From Nocardioides iriomotensis (GTDB taxonomy: Bacteria > Actinomycetota > Actinomycetes > Propionibacteriales > Nocardioidaceae), in contig NZ_SDPU01000032.1 of assembly GCF_004168035.1 (NCBI RefSeq), positions 124,001 to 188,000 of the forward strand: 64,000 nucleotides of DNA. The letters are read 5' to 3'. Positions within the stretch are counted from its first letter, which is position 1. Each line of letters opens with the position of its first letter. A program made the position numbers and the translations under genes. Below the pieces are notes generated by a model. That model was given only the letters and a program-made list of their open reading frames with translations, made no database searches and was not told the DNA's origin. Of this stretch, positions 54,540 through 64,000 are shown in pieces.

Positions 54540-57500
54540 TTGTCTGAATCCCAGCACCGGGGCCGTGGGCGCATCACGCTCGCGGCCCTCGCGGCCTGCA
54601 CCCTCCTGACCGGAGGCATCGCAGCACCCGCCGTGGCGGTTACACAGCCCAAGCCGCCCAAGGCCGCCAAGAGCGGCAAGCACGACCAGCTCGGCGCCCA
54701 CGACCGCGAGCTGCTCACCAAGGCCGAGGCCAGGGGCGAGAAGACCGTCACCGTCATGTTCGTCGCCGGCAAGTCCGAGGCGGCCAAGGCCCGCCGGGAC
54801 ATCCGGGCGCTCGGCGGGTCCATCCGCTACTCGGCCGACAAGCTTGGCTACTTCAGCGCCCAGGTGCCCATCGCGCAGGTGGAGAAGGCGGCGGCGCTTG
54901 ACTCAGTGGTCGCAGCCGACCTGGACGAGACCATCCCGCTGCCCGATGTCGACCCCAAGGGCTCGGCTGCGGCCGCCTCCGCCGCTGGTCCGGGCAAGGA
55001 CACGCCCGACAACAACCCGTACATGCCGACCAACGAGACCGGTGCGGTCGCCTTCAAGGCGGCGCACAAAGCGTGGGACGGCCGCGGGATCACCATCGGC
55101 ATCCTCGACAGCGGCATCGACCTGGCGCACCCGGCGCTGCAGACCACCAGCACCGGGCAGCGCAAGATCGTCGACTGGTTCACGGCGACGGCCCCCTCCG
55201 AGGGCGACGGCACCTGGCGCGCCATGCTCACGACGGTGACCCCGACCGATGGGACCTTCTCGGCATCGGGGGTGACTTGGAAGTCGCCCAACGGGGCGTT
55301 CAAGTTCAACCGCTTCACGGAAGCGACCACGAACATCGCCGGCGGCGAGGTCCTGGGTGACGTCAACCGGGACGGGGACACGACGGACCGCTGGGGCATC
55401 CTCTATGACGAGACGAACCACGACATCATCGTCGACAGCGACCAGGACGGGGACTTCCGCAACAACCCCGTGATGCACCCCTTCCGGCAGAACCAGCAGG
55501 TCGGCACGTTCGGCACGGACAAGCCCGGAACCGACGTGGTCGAGGCGATGCCGTTCACGGTCGACTACCGCGAGGACGTCTCCCTGAAGCCGTTCGGCCT
55601 GCCTGGCACTGCCGACTTCGTCGACATCGGGATCGTCTCCGGTGCCCACGGCTCGCACGTGGCCGGGATCACCGCGGCGAACGACATGTTCGGCGGCCGG
55701 ATGGACGGCGCCGCACCGGGTGCCCAGCTCGTGTCGGCCCGCGCCTGCGCCTTCGGACCTGGCTGCACCGCCGCGGCGCTGACCGACGGCATGGCCGAGC
55801 TGGCCTCCAACCGTGGCGTCGACATCATCAACATGTCGATCGGCGGTCTGCCCGCCCTCAACGACGGCAACAACGCCCGCGCGGAGCTGTACAACCGGAT
55901 CGTCAACGACCTCGGCGTGCAGATCGTCCTCTCGGCCGGCAACTCCGGCAACGCGCTGAACACCGTCGGCGACCCGGCGGTCTCCACGGACGCGGTCGCC
56001 GTGGGCGCTGAGATCTCGAAGGCCACCTGGAAGGCCAACTACGGCTCGGACGTGCGCTTCGACCGGGGCATGCTGACCTTCTCCTCGGGTGGTCCCCGGG
56101 AGGACGGCGGGTTCAAGCCGAACATCACGGCTCCTGGCTCGGCCATCTCCACCACCCCCACCTGGCAGCCCGGCGGTCCGGTCGCGGAGGCGGGCTACCC
56201 GCTGCCGGCCGGCTACTCCATGTTCAACGGCACCTCGATGGCCTCCCCCCAGGCAGCTGGAGCCATGGCACTGCTGCTGTCGGCCGCGAAGCAGGAGAGC
56301 ATCCTCAACCGCGACCCCGGCGCACTCCGCCAGGCCGTGTACTCGACCGCGGAGTACAACCCCGGCGTCCCCGCGTTCCTGCAGGGTCACGGCCAGATCA
56401 ACGTCCCCGCGGCGTGGGACCTGTTCCGGCAGGGGCTGACTCCGGACGCGTTCACCGCGTCCGCGCCGGTGTGCACCGAGGTCTGGAAGCTCCTCGGTGA
56501 GACCACCGGCACTGGCATCTACAACCGCTGCGCTGCCGACGCCGGTGGTCAGGCGCCCGGCTCGAGCAAGACCTACCCGGTCACCATCACCCGGACCTCG
56601 GGCAAGGCGAAGTCGGGCACGTATGCCCTGTCGCTGCGCGGCAACGACGGCACGTTCTCGCTGTCGCAGAGCACCGTGACCCTGCCGCTGAACCAGCCGG
56701 TGACGGTGCAGGTCACGGCGACGCCGGCGGCGGGAGCGCACACCGCGCTGCTGCGGGTGGACGACGCCAAGACCAAGGGCCTGGACTTCGCGGTGATGAA
56801 CGCGGTGGTGGCGGGCACCGAGCTGGCTGCGCCGTCGTACACCTGGTCGCAGTCCGGCACCGCGCAGCGCAACGAGGCGTCCCGCTACTACCTGACAGTG
56901 CCTGAGGGCACGAAGGCGCTCCAGGTGAAGCTGTCGGGCATCGCCGCCGGCAGCCAGACTCGATTCCTGGCGTTCCACCCCTACGGCGTCGGCGTGGACT
57001 CGACGGCGAGCACCGCGTGCTACACCAACTTCCTGAACGGCAACGGCTGCAACCCGACCACCCGGTCGTACGCCGACCCGGCGCCGGGCGTCTGGGAGCT
57101 GCTGGTGGAGTCGCGGCGCACGTCACCGCTGCAGGAGAACCCGTGGACGCTGGATGCCACGCTCCTCGGTGTGACCGTGAACCCGGAGACCACGACGCTC
57201 GAAAGCGTGCAGAAGGGTGTTCCCACGCCGATCTCTTGGAACGTGTCCAACGACTTCGGGCCGGTCACGGCGGGCGCGAAGGGCGGCCCGCTCGGCTCGG
57301 CGAAGTCGTCGACCGAGACCATCGCCAATCACGCCACCAAGACGTTCACGGTGGAGGTGCCGGCCGACGCCTCCAAGCTGGACGTCAAGATCGGCAACAC
57401 CAGTGACGCCGGGGCCGACCTCGACCTGTTCGTGTCCGGCCCGGGCGGGAACAAGCAGTCCGCAGACGGCGACTCCGAGGAAGCGGTCAGCTACGCCAAC

Positions 57501-57788
57501 CCGGCTCCCGGGACCTACACGGTCACGGTGGACGCGTACGACGTCCCGGCAGGGACGACGTCCTACGACTACCTCGACGTCTTCTTCGCCGGGGCACTCG
57601 GAACGGTCAGCGTCGACGAGGCGCCGTTCAGCCTCGCCAATGGCGAGTCGCACACCGTCACCGGCACGGTGACCGCGAACCAGCTCGCCGCCGAGGGTCG
57701 CTCACTGTTGGGAGCGATGAACGTCGTCAGCGACAGCGGGGCGTTGCTCGGCACCGGAACGGTCACCGCCAAGCGGGTCACCGAGTAG
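54540..57788 (+). CDS. secreted S8 family serine peptidase (subtilase)
   Basis: The product (1082 residues from TTG 54540 after GAGGGGA) has a Sec signal peptide (ITLAALAACTLLTGGIAAPA), an I9-type propeptide (~55-125), and a subtilisin catalytic domain with Asp190 (GILDSGIDLAHP), His370 (GAHGSHVAG), the oxyanion Asn in LSAGNSGN and Ser566 (FNGTSMASPQ). The Asp-His spacing of 180 is wide and holds an insertion. C-terminal beta domains follow, including a PPC-like one (GNTSDAGADLDLFVSGPGG). A TTG at 54525 would add five residues but leaves no room for the ribosome site. It lies in an accessory insert, with a terminator downstream. Confidence 0.93.
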   Translation: MSESQHRGRGRITLAALAACTLLTGGIAAPAVAVTQPKPPKAAKSGKHDQLGAHDRELLTKAEARGEKTVTVMFVAGKSEAAKARRDIRALGGSIRYSADKLGYFSAQVPIAQVEKAAALDSVVAADLDETIPLPDVDPKGSAAAASAAGPGKDTPDNNPYMPTNETGAVAFKAAHKAWDGRGITIGILDSGIDLAHPALQTTSTGQRKIVDWFTATAPSEGDGTWRAMLTTVTPTDGTFSASGVTWKSPNGAFKFNRFTEATTNIAGGEVLGDVNRDGDTTDRWGILYDETNHDIIVDSDQDGDFRNNPVMHPFRQNQQVGTFGTDKPGTDVVEAMPFTVDYREDVSLKPFGLPGTADFVDIGIVSGAHGSHVAGITAANDMFGGRMDGAAPGAQLVSARACAFGPGCTAAALTDGMAELASNRGVDIINMSIGGLPALNDGNNARAELYNRIVNDLGVQIVLSAGNSGNALNTVGDPAVSTDAVAVGAEISKATWKANYGSDVRFDRGMLTFSSGGPREDGGFKPNITAPGSAISTTPTWQPGGPVAEAGYPLPAGYSMFNGTSMASPQAAGAMALLLSAAKQESILNRDPGALRQAVYSTAEYNPGVPAFLQGHGQINVPAAWDLFRQGLTPDAFTASAPVCTEVWKLLGETTGTGIYNRCAADAGGQAPGSSKTYPVTITRTSGKAKSGTYALSLRGNDGTFSLSQSTVTLPLNQPVTVQVTATPAAGAHTALLRVDDAKTKGLDFAVMNAVVAGTELAAPSYTWSQSGTAQRNEASRYYLTVPEGTKALQVKLSGIAAGSQTRFLAFHPYGVGVDSTASTACYTNFLNGNGCNPTTRSYADPAPGVWELLVESRRTSPLQENPWTLDATLLGVTVNPETTTLESVQKGVPTPISWNVSNDFGPVTAGAKGGPLGSAKSSTETIANHATKTFTVEVPADASKLDVKIGNTSDAGADLDLFVSGPGGNKQSADGDSEEAVSYANPAPGTYTVTVDAYDVPAGTTSYDYLDVFFAGALGTVSVDEAPFSLANGESHTVTGTVTANQLAAEGRSLLGAMNVVSDSGALLGTGTVTAKRVTE

Positions 57789-57800
57789 CGACAGCAGGAC

Positions 57801-57841
57801 GACGAAGCCCCGCCGGGACGACATCCTGGTGGGGCTTCGTC
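57801..57841 (+). terminator. hairpin terminator after the subtilase gene
   Basis: Perfect 11-base arms GACGAAGCCCC (57801-57811) and GGGGCTTCGTC (57831-57841) flank a 19-base loop, 12 bases after the stop. It can also serve the convergent pknB transcript. Confidence 0.85.
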
Positions 57842-57971
57842 GCGTGCGCGCCGAATCCGGGAAAATGTGCCGCCTCCCTGCGGCTTCGGTCACGGCGACA
57901 TTGCCCGCGCCGGTGCGGTTCGAGCTGACCCGTGGCGACCGACCTCGCCACGGCAAGAGGGACACCCACTG

Positions 57972-59750
<1,779 letters not shown>

Positions 59751-59754
59751 TGCC

Positions 59755-61164
59755 TCAGTCCTTGTCCTTCTTGGGTCCCTTGCCCTTGCTGTGCCCGGGT
59801 GCCTCGTGCGTCGGCTTCGGCGCCGGCCCCGCCACGGTCAACGTCACCTCGGTGCCCTCCTCGAGCGTGCCGACAGGGGCGACGTCGAGGACCGTGTCCG
59901 GCGTCAGCGAGCCGTCGTTCTCGACCCGCTGCTCCTTGACCTTGAGGCCGAGGTCCTCGAGCGCGGCCTTCGCCGTGTCCTTGGGCTGGCCGCGGTAGTC
60001 GTCGGCGTCCACCTCCACGGTCGACGGCGCGGGCTCCTGCGTGGCGGAGGGGGTGGCCGACGGGCTGGTCGATGCGCTCGTCCCGCCGGGGCCGCTGTCG
60101 CTGCCGGACCGGTCGGGGTCGTCGGCGGACCCCCCCAGCAGCGCGACCAGCAGCACGACGGCCAGGACCGCGGCCGCGGCGAGTACCCATGGCAGCCAGG
60201 CCGGGGCACGGCGCCGTCGGGTGGCGGCGGTGGGGGTCGCGGGCGCGGCCGGAGGCACGGCCATCACCCGGGTCGCGGTCGGGTCGGCGTCGACGGCGGC
60301 TGCGGCGGGAGCCGGCGCGGCGACCGTCTCGGTGCCGCGCAGGGCGCCGGCGAAGGCGCTCATCGTCGCGAACCGCTGGGCCGGGTCCTTGGCGAGCGCC
60401 ACCGCGGTCGCCTGCCGGAGGTGGTCGGGCACCCCGTCGGGCAGCGGCGGCGGCTCCTCGCGCAGGTGCGCGATCGCCGTACCGACCGGGTTGGCGGAGT
60501 CGAACGGGCGCCGCCCGGCCAGGCACTCGTAGAGCACGATCCCGAGGGAGTAGATGTCGCTGGCCTCGGTGGCGGGCTTGCCCTCGGCCTGTTCCGGGGA
60601 GAGGTACGCCGGGGTGCCGAGCACCTGGCCGGTCTGGGTGACCGCGGCGCCGCTGATCGCGCGCGCGATGCCGAAGTCGGTGATCTTGACCCGGCCCTCG
60701 GGGGTGACGAGCAGGTTGGCGGGCTTCATGTCCCGGTGCACGATGCCGAGCGCGTGCGCGGCGGCGACCGCGTCGGCGGCCTGCGCGACCAGGTCGGCGG
60801 CGGTCCCCGGGTCCATCGGGGTGCCCTTGCGGAGCAGGGCGGAGAGCGGCTGGCCCGGGACCAGCTCCATGACGAGGTAGGGCCGCGGGACGCCGGTGCC
60901 GTCGGCCATCTGCTCGGGCGGCAGCTCGCCGAAGTCGAACACCGCCGCGACGCCGGGGTGGTGCAGGGACGCGGCGTGCCGGGCCTCGGCCTGGAAGCGG
61001 GTGCGGAACGTCGGGTCGTCGGCGTACTCGTGCTTGAGGATCTTCAGCGCGACCTCGCGGTGGAGGACGGTGTCGGTCGCCCGCCACACCTCGCCCATGC
61101 CACCGGTGGCGATCCGGGCGTCGAGGCGGTAGCGAGGCGCGGCGTCGTGCGGGGCCTGCGTCAC
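59755..61164 (-). CDS. pknA: Ser/Thr protein kinase, PknA type, with one PASTA domain
   Basis: The 469-residue product has an active kinase domain (~12-270) with VALKIL, HRDMKPANLLV and ITDFGIARA, a membrane helix (~318-340, WLPWVLAAAAVLAVVLLVAL) and an outer part ending in a PASTA-like domain (~388-450). M. tuberculosis PknA has no PASTA domain, so this one may sense ligand itself. It starts at a GTG overlapping the pbpA stop by four bases, and four bases separate it from pknB. The tail is Lys/Gly-rich (GHSKGKGPKKDKD). Confidence 0.93.
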   Translation of the reverse strand: MTQAPHDAAPRYRLDARIATGGMGEVWRATDTVLHREVALKILKHEYADDPTFRTRFQAEARHAASLHHPGVAAVFDFGELPPEQMADGTGVPRPYLVMELVPGQPLSALLRKGTPMDPGTAADLVAQAADAVAAAHALGIVHRDMKPANLLVTPEGRVKITDFGIARAISGAAVTQTGQVLGTPAYLSPEQAEGKPATEASDIYSLGIVLYECLAGRRPFDSANPVGTAIAHLREEPPPLPDGVPDHLRQATAVALAKDPAQRFATMSAFAGALRGTETVAAPAPAAAAVDADPTATRVMAVPPAAPATPTAATRRRRAPAWLPWVLAAAAVLAVVLLVALLGGSADDPDRSGSDSGPGGTSASTSPSATPSATQEPAPSTVEVDADDYRGQPKDTAKAALEDLGLKVKEQRVENDGSLTPDTVLDVAPVGTLEEGTEVTLTVAGPAPKPTHEAPGHSKGKGPKKDKD

Positions 61165-62627
61165 TTGTTCATCACCGCCTCCATCACCGACTTGGCGATG
61201 GGGGCGGCGAGGCCGCCGCCGGAGATCAGGTCGTTGGCGACGCCGGCGTCCTCGACGAGCACGGCGACGGCGACCTCGGGGTTGTCGGCGGGGGCGAAGG
61301 AGACGAACCAGGCGTAGTTGGGCCGGTCGGCCTGGCTCTGCGCCGTACCGGTCTTGCCGGCGACCTTGATGCCGGGCATCGCCGCCGGGGACGCGGTGCC
61401 GTTGTCGACGGTCTCGACCATCATCTGGGTCAGGTCGCGCGCGGTCGTCGAGCTCATCGCGTCACGGAACGGCTCGGGGTTGGTCTTGTCGAGGACCGAC
61501 AGGTCGGGGGCGCGGACCTCGTCGACGAGGTAGGGGCGCATGACGGTGCCGCCGTTGGCGATGCCGGCCGCCACCATCGCCATCTGCAGCGGCGTGGCGG
61601 CCACTTCGTACTGGCCGATGGCGGAGTACGCCGTCAGCGGGTCGTCCACGTCGCCGGCCGGGAAGCGGCTCTCGGCCTGGCGGGTGAGGTCGTCGAGGTA
61701 CACGTCCCCGAAGCCGAACTTCTCGGACTGCTCGCGCAGCGCCTCGTCGCCGAGCTGCATGCCGATCGAGCCGAACGACGTGTTGCAGGACTGGGCGAGC
61801 GCCTGTGTGAGCGTGATCTTGGTGGTGCCGCAGATGCCGGTGGCGTAGTTGGGCAGGTCGTTGTCGGTCTGCGGCAGGTCGAGGCTGTCGCCACCCTTGA
61901 CCAGCGAGTCGGGCCGGTACTGGCCACTCTCGAGCGCGGCCGCGGCCGTGACCAGCTTGAACGTCGAGCCCGGGGGGTAGATCTCCTGGGTCGCCCGGTT
62001 GAGCAGCGGCTTGTTCTCCGCCGCCAGCAGCCGCTCCCGGTTCTCCTGCACCTTGCTGAAGTCGTGCGACGACAGCGCCTCGGGGTTGTAGGTGGGGTTG
62101 GAGACCATCGCGAGGATCTTGCCGGTCGTCGGCTCGAGCGCGACGACCGCGCCCTCGGCCTGCTTGCCGAGCGCGCGCAGCCCGGCGAACGCGGCGTCCT
62201 GCGCGGCCGGGTCGACGGTCAGCTTCACCGAGCCGCCCTTGGGCTGGGTGTTGCCGATCAGGTCGACCACCCGGTTGACGAACAGGCGCGGGTCGGAGCC
62301 CGACAGGATCTCGTTCTGCGTGCTCTCCACCGCGTCGCGGCCGTAGGTGTAGGAGTAGTAGCCCGTCAGGTGGGCGTACTTGAACGGTTGCGGGTAGGTG
62401 CGGAGGTACTTGTAGGCGTCGTCGACCGGCACGCTCTCGGCGACGGCCTGGCCGCCGGCGATGATCGCGCCGCGCTTGCGGGAGTACTCCGCGTCGCGGA
62501 CGCGCTTGTTGTCGTCGCGGGAGTTGAGGTCGCCGGCCTGGACGTACTGCAGCAGCGTGGAGTTCAGCAGCAGGCCGACGAAGAGCAGCATGCAGACGAT
62601 GGACATCGTGCGGATGGGTTTGTTCAT
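61161..62627 (-). CDS. pbpA: class B penicillin-binding protein, PbpA type
   Basis: The product (488 residues from ATG 62627 with AGGAGA upstream) is a peptidoglycan transpeptidase anchored by one N-terminal helix (RTMSIVCMLLFVGLLLNSTL). The catalytic motifs are SxxK in PPGSTFKLV, SxN in AQSCNTSFG and KTG in VAGKTGTAQ. It works with the RodA glycan polymerase encoded upstream in the same direction. The reading frame continues before the ATG, but that part lies in a repeat-rich spacer and is not coding. Confidence 0.95.
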   Translation of the reverse strand: MNKPIRTMSIVCMLLFVGLLLNSTLLQYVQAGDLNSRDDNKRVRDAEYSRKRGAIIAGGQAVAESVPVDDAYKYLRTYPQPFKYAHLTGYYSYTYGRDAVESTQNEILSGSDPRLFVNRVVDLIGNTQPKGGSVKLTVDPAAQDAAFAGLRALGKQAEGAVVALEPTTGKILAMVSNPTYNPEALSSHDFSKVQENRERLLAAENKPLLNRATQEIYPPGSTFKLVTAAAALESGQYRPDSLVKGGDSLDLPQTDNDLPNYATGICGTTKITLTQALAQSCNTSFGSIGMQLGDEALREQSEKFGFGDVYLDDLTRQAESRFPAGDVDDPLTAYSAIGQYEVAATPLQMAMVAAGIANGGTVMRPYLVDEVRAPDLSVLDKTNPEPFRDAMSSTTARDLTQMMVETVDNGTASPAAMPGIKVAGKTGTAQSQADRPNYAWFVSFAPADNPEVAVAVLVEDAGVANDLISGGGLAAPIAKSVMEAVMNK

Positions 62628-62738
62628 AGGTACGTCTCCTGGCCCCCGGCCGTCGCGAGCGTCGGCATGTCGAGTGCCTCGGAAGGCGGAGGAGCGAAGG
62701 CGGCGCGAAGCGCCGTCGAGTCGAGTCTTTGTCGGGGT

Positions 62739-62777
62739 CCCCGCGAGAGCGCGAGCTTGCGAGCGTCTCTCGTGGGG
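62739..62777. repeat. hairpin repeat in the rodA-pbpA spacer
   Basis: Arms CCCCGCGAGAG (62739-62749) and CTCTCGTGGGG (62767-62777) form an 11-pair stem with one G-U. It lies in a 217-base spacer full of GCGAG/GCGAAGCGC words. The neighbouring genes usually abut in Actinobacteria, so the spacer looks like an inserted intergenic repeat. Confidence 0.6.
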
Positions 62778-62844
62778 TGGCACTGAACGCCGCGAGGCGC
62801 CGACAGGTCGGCGCGCAGCAGGCCATGGGGCTGGGAGTCGTGCC

Positions 62845-64000
62845 TCATAGCTTGACCACTTGGGTGGAGTCGTCCATCCCGTCGTCGGCGCCGTCGCCGT
62901 CGCCGGCGAGGTCGGGGAGCGGCCGTCGGGCCTGGTCGGAGATCCGGAGCAGCAGGCCGACGATGAACCAGTTGGCGACCAGCGACGACCCGCCGTAGGA
63001 GAGGAAGGGGGTGGTGAGTCCGGTGAGCGGGATCAGCTTGGTGACGCCGCCGATGACCACGAACACCTGGAGCGCGAACACCACGCCGAGGCCGGTCGCG
63101 ATGAGCTTGCCGAACGCGTCACGCGCGACGAGCGCGGTGCGGAGGGCGCGCTCGACGATCAGGCCGTAGAGCACGATCACCGCCATCACGCCGGTGAGGC
63201 CGAGCTCCTCGCCGATGGAGGCGACGATGAAGTCGGAGTAGGAGAACGGGATCAGGGTCGGGTCGCCCTGGCCGAGGCCGCGGCCGATGAGGCCGCCCCA
63301 GGCCATGCCGTACATGCCCTGCACGATCTGGTAGCTGTTCACGTCGGGGTCGAACGGGTTGAGCCACGCGTCGACACGGGCCTGGACGTGCGAGAAGAGC
63401 AGGAAGCCGGCGTAGGCGCCGCCCGCGAACAGGGTGGTGCCCACGACGAGCCAGCCGGGCCGCTCGGTGGCGACGTAGAGCATCACCAGGAAGAGGCCGA
63501 AGAACAGCAGCGACGAGCCCAGGTCGCGCTGGAAGACGAGCACGCCGAGGCTGATCAGCCACATCACCAGGATCGGGCCGAGGTCCCGCCCGCGGGGCAG
63601 GTCGATGCCGACGACGCGGCGGCCGGCGAGGGCGAGGGCGTCGCGGTGCAGGACGAGGTAGCCGGCGAAGAAGATCACCAGCATCACCTTGGCGACCTCG
63701 CCCGGTTGGAAGCTGAACCCCAGGAGGTTGATCCAGATGCGGGCGCCGTTGCGGGTCACGCCGATCACGGGCAGCAGCGGCATGATCAGCAGCACGATCG
63801 CGGCGAAGCCGGACGTGTAGGTGAACGCCTGGAGGCGGCGGTGGTCGCGGACCACGAGCAGCACCCCGATGAACAGCGCGACACCGAGCGTCATCCAGAT
63901 CAGCTGGTCGGAGGAGAACGTGTTGGCGTCGTCGTCGGCGGCCAGGTTGGCCAGGTCGATCCGGTAGATGATCGCGAGGCCGAGGCCGTTGAGGGCGGCG
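62845..64000 (-). CDS. rodA: RodA/FtsW-type peptidoglycan polymerase, N-terminus outside window
   Basis: The frame is open to the window end (last full codon at 63997-63999), so the N-terminal part is missing. About 385 residues of a polytopic SEDS-family glycosyltransferase are visible, with the conserved GFSFQPGEVAKVMLVIFFAG, the QRDLGSSLLFFGLFLVM region and the late LIPLTGLTTPFLSYGGSSLV. The C-terminal tail is short and acidic. It polymerises lipid II, with PbpA as cognate transpeptidase. The rodA-pbpA-pknA-pknB order is standard for Actinobacteria. Confidence 0.95.
   Translation of the reverse strand, partial: AALNGLGLAIIYRIDLANLAADDDANTFSSDQLIWMTLGVALFIGVLLVVRDHRRLQAFTYTSGFAAIVLLIMPLLPVIGVTRNGARIWINLLGFSFQPGEVAKVMLVIFFAGYLVLHRDALALAGRRVVGIDLPRGRDLGPILVMWLISLGVLVFQRDLGSSLLFFGLFLVMLYVATERPGWLVVGTTLFAGGAYAGFLLFSHVQARVDAWLNPFDPDVNSYQIVQGMYGMAWGGLIGRGLGQGDPTLIPFSYSDFIVASIGEELGLTGVMAVIVLYGLIVERALRTALVARDAFGKLIATGLGVVFALQVFVVIGGVTKLIPLTGLTTPFLSYGGSSLVANWFIVGLLLRISDQARRPLPDLAGDGDGADDGMDDSTQVVKL

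Noticed and set aside
54045-54547. Plus-strand frames of about 145 codons before the subtilase
   Set aside because: They have no family features and overlap the minus-strand propeller remnant and the operator-like repeat.

Overview
The window is a high-GC actinobacterial chromosome segment carrying the replication origin. Gene content and order (murJ, sigM, trxB, trxA, cwlM, parB, parA, rsmG, jag, yidC, yidD, rnpA, rpmH, dnaA, dnaN, gnd, recF, DUF721, gyrB, gyrA, DUF3566, tRNA-Ile, tRNA-Ala, then ppiA, rhomboid, crgA, DUF881, pknB, pknA, pbpA, rodA) match the origin region of Actinobacteria. The very high GC, many GTG/TTG starts and protein style suggest Nocardioidaceae, probably Nocardioides; the genus is an inference from memory, not a search.

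Layout. 1-7.8 kb: end of MurJ, a separate membrane pseudokinase, an ECF sigma/anti-sigma pair, thioredoxin reductase and thioredoxin (each behind a SigR/SigH-type promoter), and a CwlM-like amidase homologue lacking its zinc ligands. 7.8-12.8 kb: an inserted set with GNAT, PLP aminotransferase, D-Ala-D-Ala ligase-type ATP-grasp, acyltransferase and epimerase genes. 12.9-18.7 kb (minus strand): ParB, ParA, RsmG, Jag, YidC, YidD, RnpA and L34, with three parS sites inside the parA and rsmG reading frames. 18.7-30.9 kb (plus strand): dnaA to gyrA with DnaA boxes on both sides of dnaA. 31-33.4 kb: two tRNAs, a diguanylate cyclase and two very small membrane proteins.

33.4-49.3 kb is largely accessory. 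It begins right after tRNA-Ala, whose 3' end is partly duplicated 1.35 kb downstream. It holds an anti-sigma-type ATPase, a repetitive coiled-coil protein, and a translationally coupled partner-switching pair in which both proteins carry a MEDS sensory domain. Next comes a peptide ABC importer operon containing a gamma-glutamyltransferase-family enzyme, a fused double ATPase and a GntR/FCD regulator, with a palindromic operator candidate upstream. This resembles the logic of the E. coli Gsi glutathione importer. A four-gene overlapping lipid/membrane operon follows (SURF1, DUF3817, patatin, acyltransferase).

49.4-64 kb returns to conserved order: cyclophilin, rhomboid (apparently CTG-initiated), a CrgA with internally duplicated halves, and DUF881. 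It is then interrupted by a PIG-L deacetylase, a decayed beta-propeller gene and a large secreted subtilase. Finally come the cell-wall kinases PknB and PknA, a class B PBP and RodA, which runs off the window end. The CwlM-like protein and the MurJ-adjacent pseudokinase belong to families known as PknB targets in mycobacteria, so both ends of the window probably act in one cell-wall control circuit.
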